From NCBI RefSeq assembly GCF_000419685.1, contig NZ_ATTM01000003.1:372846-436845 (forward strand): a stretch of DNA of 64,000 nucleotides. The letters are read 5' to 3'. Origin of the DNA: Flavobacterium antarcticum DSM 19726 (lineage in GTDB: Bacteria; Bacteroidota; Bacteroidia; Flavobacteriales; Flavobacteriaceae). Position numbers and translations under genes: made by a program. Below are positions 53,128 through 61,921 of this stretch, in pieces (within the stretch, counting starts at the first letter, position 1; every line of letters begins with the position of its first letter). The notes under the pieces were generated by a model, which saw only the letters and a list, made by a program, of their open reading frames with translations, was not told the origin of the DNA and searched no databases.

Positions 53128-53939
53128 ATTTTAGTAATTACCAACTCAACTCTTCTGTCGTATTCTGCACCTTTTCCAAGTGGAACCGTATTTCCGTAAC
53201 CTTTAAAAGTCATTCTAGATTTTGGAATTTTCTTTATAAGTAAGTATTTATAAACCGATTCTGCCCGATTCTGAGACAATTTTCGCTTTCCGGTATGACG
53301 GTCAATCGCCTCTTTTTGATAAGGTGGCGTACAACAAATATGACCTTGAATTTCAAATTCAATGTTTTTATTCCGCAATAACAACTTCGCTAACTTCGTT
53401 AAATCTGTTTTTGACTTGAAGGTCAAAATACTACTTCCACGATCAAAAAGCAGATTGTCTAAATAAATGTGATCCCCAACGACATGATTTTTTTGAAGTG
53501 AATTGTAGAAACCGGGTAATTGGATTTTAGGTAATGGTTTTAAGTTTAAAACGACGTCTACTCGTCTGTTTTTAGAACGAACTTCCGGGATATTTTCAAC
53601 AACGTCTTCATCAATCATAATCCGACCTTTTCCTTCAATCGTAACGATAACTTTGTTTTTAATGCCGTTTGAAATAAACTCCTGTTGAATAGTATTTGCT
53701 CGGTTTTGCGAAAGTGCAAAGTTATATTCGTCTTTTCCACGATCGTCACAGTAGCCAAATATTTCAATCGTTTCAATACGCGTGGAATCTGCAGCATGAA
53801 TAAAATCGACCACACTTTTCAGTTGTTCGGGTTTCAGACTGAATTTGTCAAATTCAAAATAAACCGAGTGAATTACTTCCTCTTGAGCGTGAAGAATTCC
53901 AAAGAACAGAAAAGGTATGTATTTTAAAAAGCGAATCAT
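53124..53939 (-). CDS. Secreted protein with two tandem OmpA-like peptidoglycan-binding domains
   Basis: This 271-residue protein has a signal peptide (MIRFLKYIPFLFFGILHAQ), then two OmpA/MotB-type domains and no barrel. Domain 1 (about 25-132) has VYFEFDKFSLKPEQL, and GYCDDRGKDEYNFALSQNRA as the NxxLSxxRA motif. Domain 2 (about 150-270) has LLFDRGSSIL, GHICCTP and KLSQNRAESVYKYL. Both would anchor to peptidoglycan. It lies directly against the S41 protease gene (1-base overlap) and is probably co-expressed. Confidence 0.85.
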   Translation of the reverse strand: MIRFLKYIPFLFFGILHAQEEVIHSVYFEFDKFSLKPEQLKSVVDFIHAADSTRIETIEIFGYCDDRGKDEYNFALSQNRANTIQQEFISNGIKNKVIVTIEGKGRIMIDEDVVENIPEVRSKNRRVDVVLNLKPLPKIQLPGFYNSLQKNHVVGDHIYLDNLLFDRGSSILTFKSKTDLTKLAKLLLRNKNIEFEIQGHICCTPPYQKEAIDRHTGKRKLSQNRAESVYKYLLIKKIPKSRMTFKGYGNTVPLGKGAEYDRRVELVITKI

Positions 53940-55576
53940 TATTGCAATAATATTTTTTTGTATTCGGCTGAATTATTGAGTATTGCTGCCGCTTTTTTAA
54001 TTTCTGAATTACTCTTTAAATAATACTGATATAACCCTTCGCGGTATTGATAACGCAAAATCAATTCATCTAAAATCAAATTTTTAATTTCTTTTTGGTA
54101 CTTGTTGATTTGCAATTCCTCGCTTTTTTGAACCGCAGAAGTCAGTTGATTGTACTCTGTTTTAATAGACTCATCAATTCCTTCTTTTTGTGCCAATTCG
54201 TACGCCTTTTTCAATGCTTTTTGTGTTTCTGTATCTAAAGAAAAATCTTCTTTTTTCAGAAGCTGTTTAAATGCAGTATAGTCAGCATCAGTTAATGTTG
54301 GAATTTTTTCGCCAACCGATTGATTTCGGTAGTAATAATCTGTGGCAAATTTAAAGATTGCATCGTTTCTTTGCAGAGCTTCAGAAATGGAACTCAATTT
54401 CGTTTCTTCCAAAACTACGTCTGGAGAAATTCCGCCACCATCATAAACGGTTCGGCCTTTTCTCGTTTTGAATGCATTGTAGTTTTTTGCATCCGTCCGA
54501 ATCGCTTTTCCACTTTCATCTTTATGTCCGTAATCTAAAGCTTGAATGCATCTTCCAGAGGGCGTGTAATAGCGTGAAATCGTGACTTTAACTTGCGTTC
54601 CGTAAACCAAGTCAATCGGTCGTTGTACTAAACCTTTTCCAAAACTTCGACTTCCAATCACAACGGCACGGTCTAAATCTTGTAAAGCACCAGCAACAAT
54701 TTCAGAAGCGGACGCACTTTTTCCGTCGACTAAAATCACCAATGGGATTTCTAAATCAACCGGATCAAAAGTAGTTTTATAAGCATTATTGTGCTGTTCA
54801 ATCTTTGATTTTGTGGTTACAATTACTTCATTTTTTGGAACAAATAAATTACAAATGTTGACCGCTTCGTTTAACAAACCACCAGGATTTCCTCTTAAAT
54901 CTAAAATAATTCGTTCCGCACCGTCTTTTTTCAAACTTTCTAATGCTGCTTTTGTTTCAAAAGAAGCTTTTCTATTGAATTGGGAAAGGACAATATAGCC
55001 TGTTTTATCATCAACTTTTCCAAAAAAGGGAACTGCTTTTACTTCTACTTCTTCCAAAACAATTTCAGTAGTAGCTACCTTTCCTTGTCTTCTATATTTG
55101 ATTGAAATTTTAGCATTTTTTCCTCCTTTCAATAACTGAGAAGCGTCTTCTTTAAAGTCAATTAAATTCACTTCGCCAATTTGGATAATCTCATCGCCCG
55201 CTTTCAAACCCGCTTTATCGGCAGGATAATTTTTATACGGTTCCCTGATGATTAACCGACCCTCTTTTCGCGTAATTAAGGCGCCAATTCCGGTATATTC
55301 TCCCGTAGCATTAATTTTAAACTTTACGACGTCTTGCTCGTTAAAATAGTTCGTGTAAGGATCTAAATCCTCCAGCATACTTTTGATGGCTTTGTCCATC
55401 ATTTGACCTGGATTCGTCTGATCTACATAATTCATGTTGACCGTTTTGAATACTTCCGTGAAAATTTCGATCTGTTTGGCAATTTCAAAGAAATCATCTT
55501 TAAAACTAGTGCCTATAAAAAAGATTCCTGCTGCAACAACAGGAAGAATGATTTTCTTTTTGAAATTGATGTGCAT
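53939..55576 (-). CDS. S41 family carboxy-terminal processing peptidase
   Basis: This 545-residue protein has an N-terminal membrane anchor or signal (about 8-25). A PDZ domain follows at about 85-170, and then the S41 protease domain. The serine-lysine dyad is visible as SASASE (287-292) with GSRSFGKG containing Lys314. IILDLRGNPGGLL is the oxyanion-side block. The C-terminal 140 residues form a helical extension. Such enzymes trim the C-termini of exported proteins in the periplasm. It shares one base with the OmpA-domain gene downstream. Confidence 0.93.
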   Translation of the reverse strand: MHINFKKKIILPVVAAGIFFIGTSFKDDFFEIAKQIEIFTEVFKTVNMNYVDQTNPGQMMDKAIKSMLEDLDPYTNYFNEQDVVKFKINATGEYTGIGALITRKEGRLIIREPYKNYPADKAGLKAGDEIIQIGEVNLIDFKEDASQLLKGGKNAKISIKYRRQGKVATTEIVLEEVEVKAVPFFGKVDDKTGYIVLSQFNRKASFETKAALESLKKDGAERIILDLRGNPGGLLNEAVNICNLFVPKNEVIVTTKSKIEQHNNAYKTTFDPVDLEIPLVILVDGKSASASEIVAGALQDLDRAVVIGSRSFGKGLVQRPIDLVYGTQVKVTISRYYTPSGRCIQALDYGHKDESGKAIRTDAKNYNAFKTRKGRTVYDGGGISPDVVLEETKLSSISEALQRNDAIFKFATDYYYRNQSVGEKIPTLTDADYTAFKQLLKKEDFSLDTETQKALKKAYELAQKEGIDESIKTEYNQLTSAVQKSEELQINKYQKEIKNLILDELILRYQYREGLYQYYLKSNSEIKKAAAILNNSAEYKKILLQ

Positions 55577-55670
55577 TATTGAGTGGTTTTTTGCAAAAGA
55601 TTGGATTTGGATACTAAAATAAACATTAATTGTAAATAAATTATTTTTGAAGGCAAAACCTTCGCAAAAA

Positions 55671-56066
55671 TTATTTTTTAGTAGATTGATTCTTAACTTC
55701 TAAAACCCATTTTTCAAAAAGTTGAATTGTTTTTTGCTCAATTTCCTGATAGGTCAATCGGTCTTTTGTTTGGTAAAAAAACATGAAATTATAGGGTTGT
55801 TCTAAATGTTCCCGAAGTAAATGCTGGTTGAGTCGATACGTTTCACGAAGAATTCGTTTGAAATAATTCCGATCTACCGCGTGTTTGAAATATTTTTTTG
55901 AAACTGAAACGCCCATTTTCATTGGTTCGCCATCCATAAAATTTGCATCTGCAACGGCATAAACCAATCGTAACGGATATTTTGAAACTGATTTTCCTTT
56001 AGAGAAAAGTAGATCAATGCTTTTTTTGCTTTTGAGTTTGTGCTTTTTTGGGTAGGTAAAAGACAT
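55671..56066 (-). CDS. rnpA: Ribonuclease P protein component
   Basis: This 131-residue basic protein subunit of RNase P helps process tRNA 5' ends. Its N-terminus (YPKKHKLKSKKSIDLLFSKG) and the signature VSKKYFKHAVDRNYFKRILR contain the RNxxKR core that binds RNA. The common neighbour rpmH is not beside it here. A -7-like element lies 23 bases before the ATG, and its 3' end is 94 bases upstream of the S41 protease gene. Confidence 0.93.
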   Translation of the reverse strand: MSFTYPKKHKLKSKKSIDLLFSKGKSVSKYPLRLVYAVADANFMDGEPMKMGVSVSKKYFKHAVDRNYFKRILRETYRLNQHLLREHLEQPYNFMFFYQTKDRLTYQEIEQKTIQLFEKWVLEVKNQSTKK

Positions 56067-56088
56067 TTATAGATTTTAACTTGACTGA

Positions 56089-56096
56089 CAAAGTTA
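56089..56096 (-). promoter_or_regulatory. Putative -7 promoter element of rnpA
   Basis: Minus-strand TAACTTTG matches TAnnTTTG, 22 bases before the rnpA ATG. Confidence 0.42.
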
Positions 56097-56159
56097 CGAA
56101 GGTTGTAAAGATGTTAGCGATTCAAAAATGTTATTTTTCAGAAAAAAATCGTTGTATAA

Positions 56160-56573
56160 TTATTTAGAAACATTCACATTGTATACAATTTTTACATCGT
56201 CATAATTGATGTAAAACTGTTTTCGGTTGCCTTCATTTGTTCTAGTTACGATGAAAATTGTGCATAAACCACCAGAATTATCGGCACATTTCATGGGAAT
56301 GGTTTCCTTGTTTTTTTCTACTACTTTCTCGCCGTATGCTAGAATATTATAAATCTGAATTTCTTGCGAGTTGATTACAATTCGGTCCTTAGTTCCGTCT
56401 AGCGTTATTACAACCGGAATTTTATTTACATCCGACCATTTTCCCCATTTTCCATTTGTATTTTTTTCAATTATACTAAAACTATCGGCTTTGAAACGAT
56501 AGACTTGAGCAGAAATATCTTGGATTGAAAAGAAGATTAAGAAAAAAGGCACAATTATTTTTATAAATTTCAT
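56160..56573 (-). CDS. Small secreted protein of unknown function
   Basis: This is a 137-residue protein with a signal peptide (MKFIKIIVPFFLIFFSIQDISAQ) and a beta-rich mature part containing NTNGKWGKWSDVNKIP and ECADNSGG-like cysteine-containing turns (MKCADNSGGLC). No family was recognised. It lies between rnpA and the M1 peptidase gene on the same strand, with its own -7-like element. Confidence 0.6.
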   Translation of the reverse strand: MKFIKIIVPFFLIFFSIQDISAQVYRFKADSFSIIEKNTNGKWGKWSDVNKIPVVITLDGTKDRIVINSQEIQIYNILAYGEKVVEKNKETIPMKCADNSGGLCTIFIVTRTNEGNRKQFYINYDDVKIVYNVNVSK

Positions 56574-56592
56574 AGCTGGAATATTTGAGCCA

Positions 56593-56600
56593 CAAAACTA
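56593..56600 (-). promoter_or_regulatory. Putative -7 promoter element of the small secreted protein gene
   Basis: Minus-strand TAGTTTTG matches TAnnTTTG, 19 bases before the ATG at 56573. Confidence 0.4.
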
Positions 56601-56615
56601 CAAATTCTATTCCAC

Positions 56616-56646
56616 AAAAAAAGCGAACTTTTTAGGGTTCGCTTTA
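56616..56646 (-). terminator. Rho-independent terminator after the M1 peptidase gene
   Basis: AAAGCGAAC and GTTCGCTTT arms with an eight- to nine-base loop end in a T run on the minus strand. Confidence 0.85.
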
Positions 56647-56670
56647 TAGTAAATTTTAGTAGATTTAAAT

Positions 56671-58545
56671 TTATTTCTGAATGTAACTATTATTTGCTTT
56701 ATTCACGTCCGCCATCATTTCTGTCGGATCAATAATGATTTGTTTGATGTCCTTTTTAGATCGATCAATAGAAAATTGGTAGGTTCCAAAGCTCCAAGCC
56801 CAATCTGCAATAATCGTTCTTTTTAACTTTTGATACGGATTTGGTTTTTCGCCAAACATCATTCGCAACGGAATATAGAAGGATTCTGCAGTTCCATCGG
56901 TATATTCAACATAAAGATCAATTGGCATTGGCATTCTACCTAGTCGCTCTAGTGTAATTATGGTTTTATTGTCTTTTTCAGCCACTTCTTTAATTCCGTA
57001 ATCAATTGTATTGGTTGTTCTCGTCCAATCGTTCAAATACCAACCTAATTCAGTTCCCGATACTTTTTCGGCAACTCTGATAAAATCGGTAGGCGTTGGA
57101 TGTTTGAATGCAAATTCTTTATAATAACGACGAAGCGTTTTCATTAAATTTTCATTTCCAATGACGTACCCGAGTTGACTCAAGAAAATACTTCCCTTGC
57201 TGTAAGCCGAAATACTATAGGCTTGATTTACATCATGTCGGTCCGCATGAGTTGTTTGTGGCAATTCCTTTCCAGAGTTCACTAGGAAATAATAACTGTT
57301 GTAAGAGCTGGCTAACGGATTGTCGATCTTTTCTTCGTTAATCGCGTTTTCGGCAAGATCAGAAATGAAAGACGTAAAACCTTCATCCATCCAATAATGC
57401 TTGCTTTCATTTGTTGCCAAAACAAATTGGAACCACGAATGTGCCATTTCATGAGCCGTCACACCTTGCAAACCTTTCATCGTTCCATTTCCAAGGATTA
57501 GTGTCGACATTGCATATTCCATTCCGCCGTCTCCACCTTGAATAATTGAATATTGTTCGTAGGGATAAGGTCCCACATTTTCATTGAAAAACTGCATCAA
57601 CTGAACCGCTTTTGGTTGGAGATTTTTCCAGTTTTCTAAAATTTCAGGATTGTTTTTGTACAGGAAATGAATTTTAGCTCCACCCGGAACTTGCGCTATA
57701 TCATGAAGATAATCTTTGTCTGCAGCCCAAGTAAAATCATGCACTTTTGGCGCTAAGAAATGCCAAGTTAACATTTTCGTTTTCTTAGAATGTTGCACTA
57801 CAACGCCATCATCTTGGTATCCATAACCAATTTGATTTGGATTCTGCAAATAACCGGTTCCACCGATAATATATTCTTTGTCTAACGTTATTTTTACATC
57901 AAAATTTCCCCAAACTCCATGAAATTCACGACCGATGTACGGATCAGGATGCCAGCCTTCAAAATCAAATTCTGCCATTTTTGGATACCATTGTGCCATA
58001 GACAATGCAATTCCTTCGGCACTATTTCTTCCGGAACGACGAATTTGAATTGGGACTTGTCCGTCAAAATTCATAGTAAAAGTTGATTTTTGATTCGGTA
58101 AAATGGGTTTTTGCAATTGCACTTCTAAAATGGTCCCAATTGTTTTTGTTGATGCAGATTGACCGTCTTGTTTGAAGTCCAGGACTTTTAGATAGCCAAT
58201 TTCATTGGGTTTTAAAACACTAATCCGACTTTCAAAAGTAGTTTTTTCAGGTGTTTTGAATGTCTTGACCATTCGTCTATCTGGATCGGAAATACTTTGT
58301 AGTCGAGAATCCATTTCGCTTCCCGGTTGGAACGCATTATTAAACAAATGGAAATAAACTTTCTTAAGTGTATCAGGTGAATTATTAGTATAAATTAATT
58401 CTTGTTTTCCCTTGTACGTAAAGGATTTTACGTCCATGTTGACGTCAATTTTATAATCAGCTTGTTGTTGCCAATACGAACTGTTTTGAGCAAAACTGAA
58501 CGAGCAAATGATTAAAAACAAGGAAGTGATTGTACTTTTTCTCAT
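56671..58545 (-). CDS. M1 family zinc aminopeptidase, secreted
   Basis: This 624-residue secreted peptidase has a signal peptide (MRKSTITSLFLIICSFSFAQ). A beta-rich N-terminal domain follows, and then the M1 catalytic domain. The zinc ligands are visible as HEMAH (His365, His369, with Glu366 as base) and Glu388 eighteen residues later. GGMEYAM just before is the exopeptidase (GAMEN-like) substrate loop. It probably works in the periplasm or outside the cell. The ARM-repeat C-terminal domain of classical PepN is absent. Confidence 0.93.
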   Translation of the reverse strand: MRKSTITSLFLIICSFSFAQNSSYWQQQADYKIDVNMDVKSFTYKGKQELIYTNNSPDTLKKVYFHLFNNAFQPGSEMDSRLQSISDPDRRMVKTFKTPEKTTFESRISVLKPNEIGYLKVLDFKQDGQSASTKTIGTILEVQLQKPILPNQKSTFTMNFDGQVPIQIRRSGRNSAEGIALSMAQWYPKMAEFDFEGWHPDPYIGREFHGVWGNFDVKITLDKEYIIGGTGYLQNPNQIGYGYQDDGVVVQHSKKTKMLTWHFLAPKVHDFTWAADKDYLHDIAQVPGGAKIHFLYKNNPEILENWKNLQPKAVQLMQFFNENVGPYPYEQYSIIQGGDGGMEYAMSTLILGNGTMKGLQGVTAHEMAHSWFQFVLATNESKHYWMDEGFTSFISDLAENAINEEKIDNPLASSYNSYYFLVNSGKELPQTTHADRHDVNQAYSISAYSKGSIFLSQLGYVIGNENLMKTLRRYYKEFAFKHPTPTDFIRVAEKVSGTELGWYLNDWTRTTNTIDYGIKEVAEKDNKTIITLERLGRMPMPIDLYVEYTDGTAESFYIPLRMMFGEKPNPYQKLKRTIIADWAWSFGTYQFSIDRSKKDIKQIIIDPTEMMADVNKANNSYIQK

Positions 58546-58555
58546 AACCTATATA

Positions 58556-58585
58556 AATAAAAACGGAAGGCGTGAACCTTCCGTT
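58556..58585 (-). terminator. Rho-independent terminator after the S8 peptidase gene
   Basis: AACGGAAGG (58562-58570) pairs perfectly with CCTTCCGTT (58577-58585) over a six-base loop. A T-rich run follows on the minus strand. It separates the S8 gene from the M1 gene downstream. Confidence 0.85.
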
Positions 58586-58606
58586 AGTTTGCAAAATTTT
58601 TAAATA

Positions 58607-60214
58607 TTATTTTCTAGACATCTTAGCCGCCATTTGCAAAGCAGAATAAGCGTTAACAATTTTTCCTGATTTAGATAATGTAGAGAATGCTTTTTTCTCG
58701 CCATTTTTTCCACCTACTTGAACCATTCTGTTGATTGGTGTTCCTGAATTCATCAAGATATGTTTTACTTGACTTGCAGAAAGCTTCGGATAATACGAAC
58801 GAATTAAAGCAGCAACTCCTGCAGCATTAGGAGATGCCATTGAAGTTCCAGCTAAATATTTATATGTATTTTCTGGAGTAGTTGCATAAATTTGAACTCC
58901 TGGAGCAAATACATCTACGTTTAAAGCACCAAAATTTGAGAAATTTGCAGCGATGTTATCACCGTATTCAAAATTTAAAGCACCAATAGTGATTAAATTA
59001 TCAGCAAATTCTGTTTTTTTATCATCAGAATCATTTGGAAAATTTTCTTCAACATCAATATCTTTTGCATCATTTCCTGCAGCATGAACAATTAATACGT
59101 CGTTTTTCTCCGCGTATTTGATTGCGTCATACACCCATTGTTTGTGTGGAGAAAATGATTTTCCGAAACTTCCGTTGATTACTTTTGCACCATTGTCAAC
59201 GGCATATCTAATTGCCAAAGCAATATCTTTATCGTACTCGTCACCGTCTGGAACGGCACGAACAGCCATAATTTCAACATTGTTTGAGGCAACTCCATCA
59301 CCACCAATGTTGTTGTAACGGCCTTGAGCTACAATTCCTGCAACGTGTGTTCCGTGAAGCGCTTCGTCTTTATCTGGTCCAATTACGTTATTATTTCCGT
59401 ATTTTGTATCTGTGATATCGTTAGGGTTATCACCTAAAATTTTACGGTAATCTTGTTTTAAATTATCGCCATTCAAAGTAGTAAGTGCTCCTTCTAATTC
59501 TTTTTTAATTTCCACTTTCAAATCAGCAACTGGCAATCCAAAAGAAAGCATTTGCTTCATGATTTGCTTACTTTGAACAATTTTAGCGTCCGTAGAAGTC
59601 ACTTTTTCTAAATCTTCAACCGTATAAACGTCTTTTTTTAATTCTTTTTTGATGACTTCATCCGAAGAATTCACCGCCATCATCATCGCTTCTAATTGAG
59701 CACGTCCTTGAGTTGCTTCGGCGATTTTCTCGTCATTAAGTGCTTTTGCTGCTAAATAAGTAGCGTTATCCACTAATGATTTGTCTTTAATGATTCGTTC
59801 GTATTCCAGGTTTTCTTTTGTAATGTCGCCTAGGAAATTCCAACCGTGTATATCATCAATGTATCCATTATTGTCATCATCGATTCCATTTCCAGCAATT
59901 TCTTTTGGATTTGTCCAAACTGCAGCTGCTAAATCAGGGTGTTCAATATCAACACCTGAATCTACAATGGCAACAATTACTTTAACACCTTTTTTATCTT
60001 TCAATAATTCAGCGTAAGCCTTATCAACACTCATTCCAGGAATGGTATCGGTTATAATATCAAGATGACTCCAACGTTTCAATTGATCATCCGTAATTTT
60101 TACTTTCTTTACAGGAAGTGTATCTACGTTATACAATGCCACTTTTGTAGTACCGCAACCCGTCAAGGCTAAAGCTAAAGCAAGCGACAAATAAGTTAAT
60201 TTTATTTTTTTCAT
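58607..60214 (-). CDS. S8 family subtilisin-like serine peptidase lipoprotein
   Basis: This 535-residue protein has a lipobox (LALALTGC, Cys at about 20), then a subtilisin fold with the full triad: Asp85 in VAIVDSGVD, His287 in HGTHVAG and Ser458 in GTSMASP. About 150 mostly charged, helical residues are inserted between the Asp and His parts, which is common in Bacteroidota relatives. It has no long pro-domain and no type IX C-terminal domain, so it should be membrane-anchored by lipid rather than secreted by T9SS. Confidence 0.92.
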   Translation of the reverse strand: MKKIKLTYLSLALALALTGCGTTKVALYNVDTLPVKKVKITDDQLKRWSHLDIITDTIPGMSVDKAYAELLKDKKGVKVIVAIVDSGVDIEHPDLAAAVWTNPKEIAGNGIDDDNNGYIDDIHGWNFLGDITKENLEYERIIKDKSLVDNATYLAAKALNDEKIAEATQGRAQLEAMMMAVNSSDEVIKKELKKDVYTVEDLEKVTSTDAKIVQSKQIMKQMLSFGLPVADLKVEIKKELEGALTTLNGDNLKQDYRKILGDNPNDITDTKYGNNNVIGPDKDEALHGTHVAGIVAQGRYNNIGGDGVASNNVEIMAVRAVPDGDEYDKDIALAIRYAVDNGAKVINGSFGKSFSPHKQWVYDAIKYAEKNDVLIVHAAGNDAKDIDVEENFPNDSDDKKTEFADNLITIGALNFEYGDNIAANFSNFGALNVDVFAPGVQIYATTPENTYKYLAGTSMASPNAAGVAALIRSYYPKLSASQVKHILMNSGTPINRMVQVGGKNGEKKAFSTLSKSGKIVNAYSALQMAAKMSRK

Positions 60215-60321
60215 TTTATAATTAAGTTTATAATTTTCAATTTATGAGTCTCAAAGGAATGAATTTTGTTACAGAATTTCTCAAAAATAACAAAATTTTT
60301 AGATTTTTGAAAGTCGGAATT

Positions 60322-61185
60322 CTAGGAACCGACGATTTCTTTTGTTTTGAAAACCTCTTTCATTCGAACTCCTTTTTCAGTTTCCTCAACAGTTATAATT
60401 TCATTGTTAGCATCGTGTTCAAGCCATAAATAATAATTATTTTGAGCTGCTTCTCTTAAGAATTTTTCTTTTTCAGGCAACGTCAATAAAGGTCGCGTGT
60501 CATAACCCATTACGTAAGGCAAAGGCAAATGACCTGCAGTTGGTAATAAATCAGCCATAAAGCAAATGGTTTTATCTTCAAACTGAATCTTAGGAACCAT
60601 CATTTTATCGGTATGTCCGTCTGCGAAAAAAATGTCGAAATTCATTTCTGAACTTTTCGTCCAAGTAGTATTTCCTTTTTTAATAAAATGCAATTGACCA
60701 CTTTCCTGCATTGGAAGAATGTTTTCTTTCAAGAAAGATGCTTTTTCTCTCGGATTTGGATTTGTTGCCCAATCCCAATGGTCTTCATTGCTCCAGAATC
60801 TTGCATTTTTGAACGCGACTTCATAACCGGTTTTGTCTTTATTCCAAATGATGCTTCCGCCACAATGATCAAAATGAAGGTGCGTCATAAAAACATCTGT
60901 AATATCGTCTCGGTGAAAACCGAATTTTGCCAACGACTTGTCAATTGAATGAGTTCCCCAAAGTGAATAATATCCAAAAAACTTCTCGGATTGCTTATTT
61001 CCCATTCCATTATCAATCAAAATCAAGCGGTTTCCTTCTTCAATAAGCATGCAACGCGTCGCAATATCGATGAGGTTATTTTCGTCGGCGGGATTTGTTT
61101 TGTGCCAAATTGTTTTTGGAACAACGCCAAACATTGCTCCACCGTCTAGTTTAAAATTTCCAGCTTCTATGGGATATATTTTCAT
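60322..61185 (-). CDS. MBL-fold metallo-hydrolase
   Basis: This 287-residue metallo-beta-lactamase-fold hydrolase has the metal site THLHFDHCGG (residues 101-110), and FADGHTDKMMVP plus WLEHDANN supply the later ligands. N-terminal blocks are like quorum-quenching lactonase or AttM-type proteins, but the substrate is unknown. The start at 61185 gives MKIYPIEAGNFKLDGG, a normal family N-terminus. An in-frame start at 61266 would add 27 residues without support. Confidence 0.88.
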   Translation of the reverse strand: MKIYPIEAGNFKLDGGAMFGVVPKTIWHKTNPADENNLIDIATRCMLIEEGNRLILIDNGMGNKQSEKFFGYYSLWGTHSIDKSLAKFGFHRDDITDVFMTHLHFDHCGGSIIWNKDKTGYEVAFKNARFWSNEDHWDWATNPNPREKASFLKENILPMQESGQLHFIKKGNTTWTKSSEMNFDIFFADGHTDKMMVPKIQFEDKTICFMADLLPTAGHLPLPYVMGYDTRPLLTLPEKEKFLREAAQNNYYLWLEHDANNEIITVEETEKGVRMKEVFKTKEIVGS

Positions 61186-61478
61186 TTGAAATAGCGTTTT
61201 TAAAATTCTTGTAAATATACGGGATTCCTTTTGGAGCGAAAAATCAATTTTTAAAAATCGAAGCAAATTAATGCGGCAATTCTCAAAATTTATAATTAAA
61301 TCTCAAGAGACTATTGATTAAATTTAAAACATCATTTTAAAGTACTTAATTGTAGTAATTTAAGAAAAAATTTTCGTGATTCTGTTGCTTTTCTACTAAT
61401 TGTTAGATGAATAATTGCTTCTATTTTTTAGTATAGTCAAATCAAATATTGCAATCGTTATAAAATTGTTACTTATGA
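61186..61478. other. Gene-free AT-rich gap before the suf operon
   Basis: The gap between the MBL hydrolase start and the suf genes is about 350 bases in all, including the promoter below. I see no coding region, RNA gene or repeat in it, only AT-rich sequence. Confidence 0.5.
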
Positions 61479-61508
61479 TTGAAAAAATAGATTTATATAG
61501 TAACTTTG
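61479..61508 (+). promoter_or_regulatory. Sigma-A-type promoter of the suf operon
   Basis: TTG at 61479-61481 is followed after exactly 19 bases by TAACTTTG at 61501-61508. This fits both elements and the spacing of the Bacteroidota consensus (TTG-N19-TAnnTTTG). It ends 28 bases before the sufA-like ATG and is the clearest promoter in the window. Confidence 0.72.
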
Positions 61509-61536
61509 CAGTTAATTTAGACAAAATCAAAATAAC

Positions 61537-61866
61537 ATGATTAAAGTATCTGATGACGCAAGTAGAAGAATTGTCGCGATGATGCAGGAAGGCGGTTATG
61601 ATGCTGCAGCTGATTACGTGCGTGTTGGCGTAAAAAGCGGTGGTTGTTCTGGCTTGTCTTACGAGTTGAAATTTGACAAGGAATTGCATGAAAACGATAA
61701 AGTTTTTGAAGATAATAATGTAAAAATCGCAGTTGAGAAAAAATCATTCTTGTATTTAGCAGGAACAATTTTAGAATATTCAGGCGGATTGAATGGAAAA
61801 GGATTTGTTTTTAATAATCCAAATGCTTCAAGAACGTGCGGTTGTGGTGAGAGTTTCTCACTTTAA
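61537..61866 (+). CDS. SufA/IscA-family iron-sulfur carrier protein
   Basis: This 109-residue A-type carrier accepts Fe-S clusters and passes them to target proteins. Its three conserved cysteines are Cys37 in SGGCSGLSYE and Cys101/Cys103 in TCGCGESFSL. The length is normal. It is the first gene of the suf operon, with a consensus promoter upstream and sufB 55 bases downstream. Confidence 0.94.
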   Translation: MIKVSDDASRRIVAMMQEGGYDAAADYVRVGVKSGGCSGLSYELKFDKELHENDKVFEDNNVKIAVEKKSFLYLAGTILEYSGGLNGKGFVFNNPNASRTCGCGESFSL

Positions 61867-61921
61867 AATTTAAAAAATTCTTTCGAAATAAGTAGCTGAA
61901 AGAATTTCAAATAAAAACAAA

